64,000 bases of DNA from Symbiodinium natans. Lineage: Eukaryota; Sar; Dinophyceae; Suessiales; Symbiodiniaceae. The notes below the pieces were generated by a model. The model had not been told where the DNA came from and searched no databases. It saw nothing but the letters and a program-made list of their open reading frames with translations. The position numbers and the translations under genes were made by a program. The stretch covers positions 280,175-344,174 of the forward strand of contig CAJNDS010002284.1 in the NCBI GenBank assembly GCA_905221605.1, given 5' to 3'. Each line of letters opens with the position of its first letter. The stretch's first letter is position 1. Shown here in pieces: positions 44,059 through 55,724 of this stretch.

Positions 44059-47000
44059 TCAGGAACCCGACCGGCACGTGGAAAAAAGCAATCCAAAGCC
44101 AACGCGGGCTTCACTAAGCTCAGAGCGTGTGGAAGCGGAAGGTGAACGACAGCAAGTCCTTGGAATGTTGGAGAGTGTGCAAAGATTGCAAAGCTGGAAC
44201 TTGAACAATCAGACTCACAATGCTTGGTTGCTTGTACTCAACTTTGCTTCACCCATTTACCCCGGCAGGGCTCAGCCCCTTGCGACAATGGCATTGCAAC
44301 AGAAGGAAAACTAACGAGCTAGAACCTTGTATGTTCGGTACAGAATTACGTGAAAACGTCATGGTCTGAAAGCGGGTGCAGCAAGTTACCCACACCTGTA
44401 TTTCAGAAGACCACAAAAGGCCATCCTTCTTAATTGCGAGCCCGCCGCCCAATAGGGACGGTGCTGACGAAGCCACCGGTCCTCAGAATTCCATGCTTGA
44501 TGTTGCAACAATCGGTCGCGTGCAACACGCAAAGCACTTCGGCCCTTGAATGACGGCACGCGTTCGCTTACCTGAGCCGCTGGCAGAGGTGAGGATCACC
44601 AGATCTGGCCTTGCTGTTTCGGTAGTGGTTTAGGGTTTAGGGTTTTAGGGTTTAGGGTTCAGGGTTTTAGGGTCTAGGGTTTTAGGGTTTAGGGTGAGAG
44701 GTATTGCGGCGTAGTCTGGGGCATGAGATTGAACCATGCTGAGGGTCCCGAATTGTAGGTCCTTTACCTGATGGATCCAAAGTGTGTACTTTCACACGTT
44801 GTTCCTCTTGAAAACGACACCGTTCTGGCACTAATGTTGGAGATTGTTTTTTGCATCGCAGGGTGGAATCCTGAAATGTAGGAGCGTCAATGCCCCAGAA
44901 ATGCAAATTGACTCCTCTCAGGCCCCCCAAAAATTTACTTTCGACGCCCCACCCCAAGAGTCCAAAAAAGGACCCCGGCTCTCGGGACTTTGTAGGTTGA
45001 CAATTCCTCGCGTTCGGTTGCGTTCAATCGATATTCGTAGAGGTTGTGAGGTTGCAAACTTGGATTTTGAAACCATTAAGCACAACCCTCCTTGCACTTG
45101 GTGCAAAAATCCCCGGACGTTGGTCCAACTAAAGTCCCTGCAGTCCGGATTGAGAGACTACGAATGCGAAAAGAATGTTTCTGCTTTTGTTCGAAACCCT
45201 AGGATCTTATTCCTTGGGTCTTAAACTAAAACCCCAAGATGCCCATGAAAGCATTATGGTCTTGTGACTTAAAGGCAAGGCTGTTGCATGAGAAGTCCAT
45301 GGATTTGCGCAACTTAAGTCCGAAATCTGTACCTGTGGCTTGGACGAACTCCAAACCCGATTGGGTCTCCAGGCCAACGAGAATGCAACAAGCATCGTTG
45401 GACATAAGGGCTGCAGGCTACGATGGCCACTTGCAACGTAGGTGGGAGCCCCCACATCTGAGACATGTGATAACCCCTCCGATTTTTCAGAGCCCACGGT
45501 GTTATGCGATGCTGGCCTCGGATTTTGTTCACGAACCCTGTATTGTGGTCCGAAATTGACAAAGGCTTTCGGCCCAGTATGTGTGTGGTTTGTGGGCTTG
45601 GACTTAAGAACTGTCGAAAGGCGTCTTTCGTTAAACCCGCATTTGTGCAAGCCTTTTTCCGTTTTCAAACCAACATCGCTTTCTGAACCTGTGCATGTCC
45701 AGTGTTCTTCATTTTGGTCAGAAACATGTGCGTTTTCATGCGCTTTCTTCATTTTGCATGTTGCCTTCGAAGCCGTTGAGTCTCTGATGTTCTTCCTTAT
45801 CTTGATCAGGAACGGCTACTTTCCAATCGTCATGCTTCACGGTGTTGGATCAAAACCATCGAGCTTTTGACGCGTTTAGTGCGCTCTTTGATCAACATGG
45901 ACGTAGTTACGTGAGACATGTTCCTCAAAGTTGCTCTCATTTCTTGACCCCATCCAGTCCTGTCCCACAGCCAGATCCCCACTCCAAGAACGACGCCTCT
46001 GCCCAACATATGCGCCTCACCTTAAACCCTAGAACCTAAACCCTAAACCCTAACCCCCAAAACTCTAAGCTGTACCGGCATCCGTCCCCTCCCACCACGC
46101 AGTCCTCTCTTCAGAACTGTAGCCTCAAACCTTACATCCTCAGAGCCAGGGGCCTTTAACCTCTTAAATCCCTGCGATATTCAATCTTCATCGTAATCCC
46201 TGAACCCTAAGCCCCTAGACCTTCAGCCGCTTTGCATTCCGCAACCTTTGGACCCTCGAATATCTGAAAGCATGGTTGCCTTACTTGTTTGAGTGTCCAA
46301 CTCACTCAACCGCTTCACACAAAATGTCTGAGTCGTCAAACATTTGGAGCTTTTAATCACTATTGGCAACTTAACCTCCACAAATTCCGAAACCCTTAAA
46401 CTCCTACACAGGGTTTGCCAAGGGATGCCTTCTCTCACCGAAAGATGTTTACACGTCTGGATGTCCCCATACAAAACTGTGTGCATCTTTCGTGGTGCCT
46501 CAGCCGGAAACCGTGTTACACGTTCGCTGTGGGGTGTAAGCTTGCACCCCAAAATGTACACCCTGACACATAAATTTTCCAACGCCCCCGAAAGGGTGTA
46601 GTGTAGATTGCCTAAGGCGTGTAAATTTTCTTTCACCCTTTGGATCCATCCGGTTCAGGGCAGACGACCCTCCCTTCCTCTTACCTCCTAGTACCTTCCC
46701 CCCTACCCCCCAACACCCTCCTCGCCCCTCAACCCTCTTCCTCCCACCACTTAAAGCCTTAAACCGCTTCTTATTTAAAGCTGCAGGCATTTCTGCCGCA
46801 CCTGCATCGCTCCGGCTCCGCGTGCTTCGCCTGCACCAGGGCCGTCCATGTAACCGGCCTTTCTGGGCTTGGTTTTAAGGTCTGAGGCTTCAAGACTTCA
46901 ATCAGCTGGTATTGGACATTGAGGGTGCATTATCACTATCACTACTATGGTGAAACCCTCAACCCCAAGCAAACAACGTGGCACCTTGCGTCGAAACCTA

Positions 47001-47227
47001 GGCGTGTCCAGCCTGCATTGCCCACCACCAGTCGCCCTGCCGCAGGGTGGGAGGACCGACGGCCGAAAGTGCTCGTCGTGAGTTTGCCCACTGCCCCTAC
47101 TTTGGAGTGGACCCTGGACAAACATGTATATACTTTTTAGGTACAAGTAGCTATAACAGGAACCCAGAACCAAAAAAAGTATTAAAGTATAGTACTCCAA
47201 AACCCAGACACATGGTACGAACCACGC

Positions 47228-47260
47228 CTGGTGGTCGCCTTCTGAAAATTCGGCGCTGGC
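47228..47260 (-). CDS. Possible 33-nt exon
   Basis: GGACGAG|GCCAGC to CACCAG|GCGTGG (GC donor) encloses ASAEFSEGDHQ. The surrounding 202-codon minus ORF (47506-46898) is probably not one coding unit, since it passes through plain intron-like sequence. Another protein-like piece in it is DEWWCLHVRPSALARLPL near 47415-47465. Confidence 0.3.
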
Positions 47261-48143
47261 CTCGTCCAGTACGAGACGGATAACACAGTTCGGTTCTTGC
47301 GTCGTGCACCACACGCATCTGCATTGGAGTTCGTGGCTCCTGACAGGTTTTTGTTCTTCTCTCTCGCTCTCTATCACTCTCTCACTCTCTCTCACTCTCA
47401 GCTGAAGATGTAGGGGCAATCTCGCAAGGGCTGAGGGCCTGACATGCAGGCACCACCACTCATCGCCCTGGCAGTCCTCCTCCACAGGCATGGGGGGACT
47501 TGGCATCGAGGCATGTCAAGTTGCATGAGCTGGCTAAAGGGGTCAGGCGGGTCTGGGAATGCAGGACTTGGCATTTTGACTTGCAGCATGTACTTTGTCA
47601 AGGCTTTGCACGGGCTTGAGGGGGTATTTGGCTTTCAAGTGGGCCGGCGCAGACATCAAAAAGGCGTCACAGCAGCCAGAAGCAAAGTGAAACAACGGCC
47701 ACGATAGCACTGGCACTGGCCATTCAAGTTGCCAAACTTCCGCTATCCCAACATCCTAAACCCTAAGCCCTAAACCCTAAACCTAAACCCTAAGGATCCC
47801 TCAGTCAGCTGAAACCACACGAAGAGGACCCCATGGGCCTCGCTGAGGGGCAGAAAGAGCTTCAATGCCATCGCCTTGGTGGATTTGAGGCTGTGTTGGG
47901 CTCTGTACATCTCGGGAACCCAAAGGGTCTATAGAGCTCAACCCTCTGGCCCAAGAACTAAATGTCCAAAACCCGCTACCTAGTACCAGGCTGAGACTCT
48001 TAGTACCCCCTAGCCTCCCCAAACATGCTTGCTCGCTGCCACCCTGCTCCAAGCTTGCACACACCCTGGGTCCCTAACGGCCACAACTTGCTACTTCGTG
48101 CCACTCTCTTGCACACTGAGATTGCAGCTGGTGAAACAATGAA

Positions 48144-48419
48144 ATGGCGCTGCCAAAAAAAGATGCGAAGTATGAGCTTTGGGCCGAAAAGAACCAGACA
48201 TGTTATAGAGTGCCAGCACTATTCCCTGAGTCTACTCCGAGTCCTCCTCCTCCTCCTCCTCCTCCTCCTCCTCCTCCTCCTCCTCCTCCTCCTCCTCCTC
48301 CTCCTCCTCCTCCGCCTACTACCCCTGCTGCTACACCTCCTCGTCCTCCTCCTCCTGCCGCGGTTGCCTTTGCTGTTGCTGCCGAAGCACCACAACCTAA
48401 AACCCCAAGCCGGAGATAG
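48144..48419 (+). CDS. ORF with polyproline tract
   Basis: An ATG-initiated 91-codon frame starts MALPKKDAKYELWAEKNQTC and then runs into more than twenty prolines encoded by a (CCT)n microsatellite (48243-48312). The first 30 residues look like real protein. It would be the only host gene on the plus strand, which lowers confidence. The leucine-rich reading of the same microsatellite in another frame is not credible. Confidence 0.3.
   Translation: MALPKKDAKYELWAEKNQTCYRVPALFPESTPSPPPPPPPPPPPPPPPPPPPPPPPPPTTPAATPPRPPPPAAVAFAVAAEAPQPKTPSRR
48243..48312 (+). repeat. (CCT)n microsatellite
   Basis: About 23 uninterrupted CCT triplets. Confidence 0.95.
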
Positions 48420-49984
48420 TTAAAAGCAACCCTAAACCCCGAACCCTAAATCCCAAACCCTAAATCCCAAACCCTAAATAACCCCAAACCCCAAACCCTA
48501 AACCCTAAACCCCAAACCCACACAAATCTTTCATCAGCTTTTGCAGGCCCCGAGGCTCTGATGCTTTCAGGTTGAAAAGTGGACCCTGGGGTTTGGGCTC
48601 CTTGGCCATTGCCTTTTGCGACTTTGGGGTTTGAGTAGGGTCTAGAGCCTGTATATGGCAACAAGGCCTCTAGGGCTTTTAAGAATTTTCGGGTTGCAAA
48701 AAAAATGCCTCCCCCTGGACCCTAAACCCTAAACCCTAAACCCCAAACCCTAAACCCTAAACCCCAAACCCCAAACCCTAAACCCCAAACCCTAAACCCT
48801 AAAGAGCTTTTTGCGCACCCGGCAGCTGCAAGGTGCGCGGGCCTGCGGAGCTTCCGGCATCTGGGGGGTGGAGGGGGGGGCTCGCTCCCCGCGCTTCGCT
48901 TCAGCTTGGCGTTGCTTGGCTCAGGGGTTTGAGCCGGCAAAGGATTTAGGGCTTAGGGGTTTAGGGTTTAGGGGTTTAGGGTTAGGGTGTTGGGTTTTGG
49001 GGTTAGGTGTTAGGGGTTTAGGGGTCAGGGGTTTAGGGTTTAGGGTTTAGGGTTTGGGGTTTGGGGTTTGGGGTTTGGGGTTTGGGGTTTGGGGTTTGTG
49101 GGGGCGGATTCTGCAGTGGGGGCTCGGGCTTGTGCAGGTCTCTCGAATCTGGGGAGCTCGATTCCGGGGAGGCTCCAGCCAGAGCCCAAGAACTCTAGGC
49201 TGTACGGCTTGCCCTTACCCCTACATGGGGGGGTTCCGAAATTATGGGCGCCTCCTTGGGGGGTTCGTTTTCTATTTTCGTAAACCCCCAAGTCCTAAAC
49301 TTCTTAAACCCTACTTGGTTCAGAAGAGGGGGCTTGCGTTCGACCCAACAGTCCGTCAGAAAGCGCATGCCGCATGACCAGCTGAAAAAATGACTAGCCC
49401 AGAAAACGACCAAATCCCTACCCAACCCCTGGATTGTGCACTCCGCCCCACCTGGCCCTCATCGCTGGTCGCTGGCGCCCATGGCCGCCTGTGCCCGAAC
49501 ATCCGTTTTGGGTTAAGGGTTTTAGGGCGTATCGTCTTAAATACCGCTTTCAGGGCTGGGGGGTTTTAGGGGTTTAGGGTCCAGGGTTTAGGGGTATAGG
49601 GTCTCGAGTGTCTGAGGGCTGCAACCCCCAAAGCTGGAAACTTTTCCGGACGCCCCGCAGTACTGAGTGTGGCGCTGTGTCATCCTGTTAAGCCTTTGAA
49701 CAAAACCGTAGGGCTCAGGGTTCCGGACCCGCATGTACCCGAAACCCTAAACCCTAAACCCTAAACTCCCTAAACCCTAAACCCTAAACCCTAAACAGGG
49801 TGATACCCTCAAACCCAAAACCCTCAAGCCACGGCACCTCCTCCTCAGCTAGCACAGCCTCGATTTCGGAACCTCGGGCGGAGAGCGCCGGCAACAGGGC
49901 CCGGCAAAGGAATGGGCTAGGGGTTTGGGGGGGTTCGGGTTTGGGGTTTAGGGGGTCCAGGGGGTCTAGGGGTTTAGGGTTGAG

Positions 49985-50142
49985 GGTTTAGGTTTAGGGT
50001 TTAGGGTTTAGGGTTTAGGGTTTAGGGTTTAGGGTTTAGGGCTTAGGGCTTAGGGTTTAGGGTTTAGGGTTTAGGGTTTAGGGTTTAGGGTTTAGGGTTT
50101 AGGGTTTAGGGTTTAGGGTTTAGGGTTTAGGGTTTAGGGTTT
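49985..50142 (+). repeat. TTTAGGG tract adjoining an exon
   Basis: About twenty-two heptamers. The right edge runs straight into the exon at 50147-50234. Confidence 0.95.
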
Positions 50143-50146
50143 AGAG

Positions 50147-50234
50147 CCCGTGCTCATCGAACATTTTACGAGTCTGGTTGGGTGTCCGAGAAACAAGTTT
50201 CCGGTAGTCTAAGCCTTGCGGCCGCGGGACACAC
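50147..50234 (-). CDS. Exon of an unrecognised protein
   Basis: TTGCAG|GTGTGTCCC acceptor. It reads CVPRPQGLDYRKLVSRTPNQ then TRKMFDEHGL and meets a stop (TAA of CTCTAAACC) formed by the telomere-type repeat, unless a GC donor (CACGG|GCTCT) is used just before. Charged, protein-like sequence. It may belong with the exon at 50378-50440. Confidence 0.5.
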
Positions 50235-50377
50235 CTGCAACAGCCCCAAAACCCTAAACCCAAAACCCTAATCCTAAACCCTAAACCCTAAAACCTAAAC
50301 TCCCTAAACCCTAAACCCTAAACCCTAAACTCCAAACTCCCTAAACCCTGAACCCTCTAAACCCCGAACTCTTCAAC

Positions 50378-50440
50378 CTCAAAATGCCGCGCCAGGCTGC
50401 GCTCGTCTTTCGGAACCGGCGCTGCCTCCCCCAGAAGCAC
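50378..50440 (-). CDS. Exon of an unrecognised protein
   Basis: TGCAAGAG|GTGCTT acceptor and TTTTGAG|GTTGAAG donor enclose exactly 63 nt, phase 0 at both ends. It reads VLLGEAAPVPKDERSLARHF plus E. All marks of a real exon; family unknown. Another weak candidate (AKVPQICREVPRR) lies near 50830-50870 on the same strand. Confidence 0.55.
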
Positions 50441-50644
50441 CTCTTGCAGAGGGGTTTAGGGTTTCGGGTTTAGGGTTTTAGGGTTTAGGGTTTAGGGTTT
50501 TGGGTTTTGGGTTTTGGGTTTTGGGGTTTACGGGAAAGGGTTACGTACGGGTTTAGGGCTTACATGTGCTTGTTGGGTTTCAGTGTGCCCCAACCATGCC
50601 CCAAACTACGATCATCCTTATGGAACCTGCAAAAACTGGCCCTA

Positions 50645-50770
50645 TTAGGGTTTAGGGTTTAGGGTTTAGGGTTTAGGGTTTAGGGTTTAGGGTTTAGGGT
50701 TTAGGGTTTAGGGTTTAGGGTTTAGGGTTTAGGGTTTAGGGCTTAGGGCTTAGGGCTTAGGGCTTAGGGT
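50645..50770 (+). repeat. TTTAGGG tract
   Basis: About eighteen heptamers, the last four GGGCTTA variants. Confidence 0.95.
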
Positions 50771-52394
50771 TTCCCTTCTAAGGGAAGAAGGGAAATCAAA
50801 AGTTATCCCAAAGCACAGCCCAAAAAACGCCGCGGCACCTCGCGGCAGATCTGCGGGACCTTCGCCTGAGGGGAGGAGAGCTTTTGGGCCTTTAGGAGGG
50901 CTGGGTTTGACATAAAGAAAGATGCATGTTGCACCCTAAACCCTACACCCTAAACCCCCACCCTGAACCCCAAACCCTAAACCCTAAACAGGGCGCCTTA
51001 AGTCAGCCGGCTCAGAAGTGAGATTTGCCGGGTGGAGGACATTGTGCAAAAACTTGGCAAAACAATTCTCGGGGCTTATGCATGGCATGTTGGTATTACG
51101 GCTAAACTGGACTTAGGGTTCAGGGCAGTCCCTAAGGCCCGAAACCCTCAACCTCAAACCCTAAATCCCTAAACCCTAATACCTTATATGGTCCCTTTGT
51201 AATCCTCCCATATAATCACCCCCAAAACCCTATTCGAATTCTTCAGGCCCCTCTATTGCGCGGCCCAGCTGCCAGGTCGTACGGGGAGACTGCCAGGACC
51301 TCGGCCAACAGGTTTTATCAAAAGCATGGAAGTGCGCCTTAGCGCTAAACCCGAAACCCTAAACCCTAAACCCCAAACCCTAAACCCTAAACCCCAAACC
51401 CCAAACCCTAAACCCAAACCCCAAACCCTAAACCCTAAACCCCTAAAACCCCAAACCCCAAAACCCCAAACCCTAAACCCCAAACCATAAGCCTTACTCC
51501 AAGCCCCACTGAGCTGGCGGCTCGGTCTCGGAAGCGCTTGACGAGCCTGCCGGGGGCTTTGCGGACTTAGACTTAGGGTTTAGGGTTTGGGGTTTAGGGT
51601 TTGGGGTTTAGGGTTTAGGCTTTAGGCTTTGGGGTTTATAGGGCTTAGGGTATTGCGGGTTTGGGGGTTAGGGTTAAGGGTGTAAGGTTTTTGGGTTTAG
51701 GGTGTTTAGAGGGTTTTAAGGCTTAGGGGGTTTGTAGGGGTTTAGGGTTTAGAGGGTTTAGGGTGATTGGGGGTCGCCTTTAGGTCTGTGCTCAAGGTGT
51801 TGAGGGTGGGAGCTCAGGTGGCGGTTTTGGGGGGGGGGGGGGGGTTAGGGTTTGGGGCTTTCGGGTTTAAGGGTTTGGGGTGTTCGGGGGTTTACTATAG
51901 GGCTTGGTTTAGGGTTTTGGGGGGATGTAAGGATTTGGGTTTTAAGGGTGGCTGGCGGTCCAGGGCTCCATCCGATGTTGGGGTTTTGGGCTGAGGGGGC
52001 TTACAAGGCTTGAAAGCTTAAGGGTCGAGTTTGGGCAGCTGAGGGTCCGGAGCTTGCCCGAAAGCACGCATGGAAAGAAGTATTTTTTGCTGAGGGCTTG
52101 AGGGTGTTCGGGTTTAGGGTGGCAAGTCTCTGCTCTTCCCCAGACGTGCACTTCATCTACTGCCGGAGCAATATCAGCACACGTTGGACCTGATGACTTT
52201 CTGACCCAAACCCGGGTCGTTGGTCTAGAGGCCTTATATTCGAGTGTTGATAGGAAATAGGAATTAGGGCTTAGGGTTTAGGTTTTAGGTTTAGGTTTTC
52301 GGGCTTAGGGTTTAGGGTTTAGGGTTTAGGGATTTAGGGGTTTAGGGTTTAGGGTTTGGGATTCCACTCAAGCACCAAAGGCCAACCTGAAAAC

Positions 52395-52456
52395 CCTGCC
52401 ACTCGCAAGCCTGTGGTGCTCGTCGATGGCGCTGTGACCGCTGTGGACCAAGTGGT
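52395..52456 (-). CDS. Candidate exon
   Basis: CCCAAG|GACCAC acceptor and GGCAGG|GTTTTC donor enclose DHLVHSGHSAIDEHHRLASG. The plus strand is also open here (KPVVLVDGAVTAVDQVVLG), so strand is uncertain. I prefer minus because only that strand shows AG|G and GT borders. Confidence 0.35.
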
Positions 52457-53374
52457 CCTTGGGGGTTTGAGTCGAGAGATTGGGAAAGCTGGCCCCTAAA
52501 CCCCCCCAAAAATCCTGAAAACCCTGATGCCCTGGACCCCGAACCCCTAGTCCCTATACCCTAAGCTCGCCGCCCCAAGTCCCCCAGCCTGAGCAGTTCG
52601 GACTCTCAAGAATCTGGCTTCATGAGCGGCACCAGGGCGGCCCTCCCCTAGAAAACTCCTCACCCCCCCCAAACAGAAGCCCCCTAAACCCTAAACCCTA
52701 CCTAAACCCTTCGTAGGAGAGTGCTTCGGGTTTAGGGGTCGAGGGTTTCATGAGCCTTCTTGCGCTCAAGGGCCCGGCACCGGAATAGGGTTCAAGAACC
52801 CTAAAAGGTTTAGGGTTTAGGGTTTAGGGTTTAGGGTCTAGGGTTTAGGGTTTGGGGTTTAGGGTCTAGGGTCTAGGGTTTAGGGTTTAGGGTTTAGGGT
52901 TTAAGGTTTAGGGTTAAACCCTGAACCCAGAAAAAAGGAAGGGTTATGGGTTAGAGGTCAGGAGGTTGGGGTTTAGATTGCAAGTTATACGTACAAACTC
53001 AAGTTCATTACCAATCCAAAGAACATGAGAATGCTGTGCAAAGCATGAAAGGGCATAACTGGTTGAAGAATTTGGAGAGAATGGATCATCGAAACAACTG
53101 CTTCGTTTTTCTACGTCATGTCTTGTTTAGTATTTGTTATGCTGCGGTATTTAATGTAGTTGTGTGATCGATCCCCCCGGCGAAGGTCCATACCAGCGCT
53201 GAGTCAGCATAGAACCTAGGCAACCTAAGTGCTGCGGACCTGTGCCCAATGTCTGAGAATGTCACACTGCGTGTTCCGCAATCATTCCAGTCACCACGAC
53301 CATGACAAAAGACTATACCGCTAACCAAGGATATCCAAATATACCGACAACACATCAAGTGAGCAAAGATCAAA

Positions 53375-53795
53375 GGGTTTAGGGTTTAGGGTTTAGGGTT
53401 TAGGGTTTAGGGTATAGGGTTTAGGGTTTAGGGTTTAGGGTTTAGGGTTTAGGGTTTAGGGTTGAGGGTTTAGGGTTTAGGGTTTAGGGTTTAGGGGTTA
53501 GGGGTTTAGGGTTTAGGGGTTAGGGGTTTAGGGGTTTAGGGTTACATGGGCTTTGGGAGCTTGGCTCTTGACTGGGCCGCCCGGCGCAGTACCCCCTGAA
53601 GTGCTGCTCGTTCGCCTGCTTGTTCACCTTCGCCTGGCCGATTTAGAGTCTGAAGATAGGTTTTAGGGTTTAGGGTTTAGGGCTTAGGGTTTAGGGTTTA
53701 GGGTTTAGGGTTTAGGGTTTAGGGTTTAGGGTTTAGGGTTTAGGGTTTAGGGTTTAGGGTTTAGGGTTTAGGGTTTAGGGTTTAGGGTTTAGGGG
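53375..53795 (+). repeat. TTTAGGG tracts around a small island
   Basis: Tracts at 53375-53545 and 53660-53795 flank an island whose minus strand reads VNKQANEQHFRGYCAGRP after an AG|G (GCGAAG|GTGAAC), a possible exon. Confidence 0.9.
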
Positions 53796-54179
53796 GGGGG
53801 GGGGCTTCGAGTTAGGGCTTTGGGTTGGGATGTTCCCCCTCTTATACTATGAGTCCTTAATGGGGCTTGCAATAGGGTGCACTATCATCCTTTTTTAGGA
53901 TTGTTAGTAGAAGGGCGAACATCCCAAGTTTTGGGTCTCGTTGGAGGCTCTCGTGGTGCTTTGAAAAATGCCGCATTCTGTGAGGGATCCACAGGAGCTG
54001 CTTCTGTGGTTTCGGAGGTATTCCTATTTGTGTTCTGGCTTTTGTTCGACGCGCCAAAGGGTGAGCGCTGCTTGCCTCAGAGGGGATTGCAGGGCCCTTC
54101 CCCAACAAAAGGCTGTTTAAACAAACAGGCCTGAAGCCCGGCAAGTACAACTCAAACAGAAGCACGAAACACCCTGCCT

Positions 54180-54370
54180 CTGACCCCTGAAACCCCTCAA
54201 ACCCCTAAAAGCCCCTAAAACCCCTAAAACCCCTAAAACCCCTAAAAACCCCTAAAACCCTTAAACCCCTTAAAACCCCTTAAACCCCTTAAGCCCCCAA
54301 AAACCCCTAAAAACCCCTTAAAACCCCTCAAACCCCCTCAAACCCCCTTAACCCGGCCTCCAAAAACCCA
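54180..54370 (-). repeat. CCCCTAAAA 9-mer array
   Basis: Degenerate 9- to 10-mers (CCCCTAAAA, CCCCTTAAA). The neighbouring 54440-54600 holds CCTAGAAACCCT variants. Confidence 0.85.
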
Positions 54371-54759
54371 TAAGAACCCTGGCTTCGAACCCCCAGGATG
54401 CTCCGTGAAAAATCCGATCAGGAAACCTTGGGGGCGGCCCTCGAAAGCCTCGAAAAACCTCGAAACCCTCCTAGACAAACCCTAGAGGATCTAGAAACCC
54501 CTAACATCCTATAAACCCTCCTAGGAACCCTCGAAAATATCCTAGGACCCTGGAACCCTCCTAGAACCCTAGAAACCCTAGAAATCTAGAGGCCCTCCTA
54601 TAGAAATCTCGAAATCTAGAAGCCCCAGCAGCCCAACAGCCCCAGCCAAAGCCCCCCCTAAACCCAAAACCCCAAACCCCAAACCCTAAACCCTAAACCC
54701 TGAACCCTAAACCCCAAACCCTAAACCCTTAACCCTCAACCCTCAACCCTAACCCCCAC

Positions 54760-54840
54760 CTGAATGAAGCGCAGGGCGGAGTCCTCGGCCGGGATGCCCA
54801 GCCAAGCAAAGAGATCCGAGAGTTCCTCCACAAAGGAGTA
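54760..54840 (-). CDS. Exon between telomere-type tracts
   Basis: It reads YSFVEELSDLFAWLGIPAED then SALRFIQ and ends at a canonical ATTCAG|GTGGGG donor. The acceptor is either GTGGAG|GAACTC at 54825 (AG|G) or CCCTAAG|TACTCC at 54840, the latter supplied by the telomere-type repeat. Acidic, helix-forming sequence; protein unrecognised. One of the clearest isolated exons in the window. Confidence 0.6.
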
Positions 54841-54844
54841 CTTA

Positions 54845-55165
54845 GGGTAGGGTTTAGGGTTTAGGGTTTAGGGTTTAGGGTTTAGGGTTTAGGGTTTAGG
54901 GTTTAGGGTTTAGGGTTTAGGGTTTAGGGTTTAGGGTTTAGGGTTTAGGGTTTGGGGTTTGGGGTTTAGGGTTTAGGGTTTAGGGTTTAGGGTTTAGGGT
55001 TTGGGGTTTGGGGTTTGGGGTTTGGGGTTTGGGGTTTGGGGTTTGGGGTTTGGGGTTTGGGGTGGGGTTTGGGGTTTGGGGTTTAGGGTTTAGGGCTTGG
55101 GGTTAGGATTTAGGGTTTGGGGTTTGGGGTTTAGGGTTTGGGGTTTAGGGTTTAGGCGGGTGTTG
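54845..55165 (+). repeat. TTTAGGG then TTTGGGG tract
   Basis: TTTAGGG heptamers give way at about 55000 to a homogeneous TTTGGGG block and then mix. Confidence 0.95.
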
Positions 55166-55724
55166 GTGGCGTTGGGAACCCGCGGACACCGTTTTTTCAC
55201 CCGGATCGGGGACCAGACAAGGCCCTAGTCGGTCACACGCAGCGTTGGTGTCGGGACCCCCTTCAGGCAGAGCCAGTCACCCCTAAAACCCTAAACCCTA
55301 AACCCTAAACCCTAAGCAGTCGACACCATGCCATGCCATAAGGGTTTAAGGTTTAGGGTTTAGGGTTTAAGGTTTAGGGCTTAGGGTTTTTCAGGGTTTC
55401 AGGTTTAGGGCTTCCCCCCGCGGCGGCAGTAAGTACGGGTGGAGTTTTTTTTTGGGTCTTTTTTTTTTTTTTGGCCTTTCTTTTTTTTTTCTTGGTCGAT
55501 TTTCTTGGTTTTCTCTAGGAAAACCTACTTTCCTTACATTTTGGACGGATTTTCTGTCATTTCCCTTAGGTTTTCGTTGGTTTTTCATAGGGAAAAACCT
55601 ATGTTATTTTTTACATTTTGGACGGATTTCCTGTAATTTCCCTTAGGTTTTCCTTGGTTTTTCTTAGGGGGAAAACCCTATTTTCCTTACATTTTGGACA
55701 GATATCCTGTCATTTCCTTCGTTT

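Noticed and set aside
45207-45870. Opposed ORFs of 181 (minus) and 142 codons (plus)
   Set aside because: No domain, no splice support; the same DNA is open on both strands.
46898-47506. 202-codon minus ORF
   Set aside because: It passes through a CT-rich microsatellite (SERVIESEREE) and intron-like hydrophobic sequence. Only short pieces look coding, so it is not listed as one gene.
48025-48423. 132-codon ORF with a leucine run
   Set aside because: Reading of the (CCT)n microsatellite in a second frame; the frame with MALPKKDAKYEL before the prolines is more credible.
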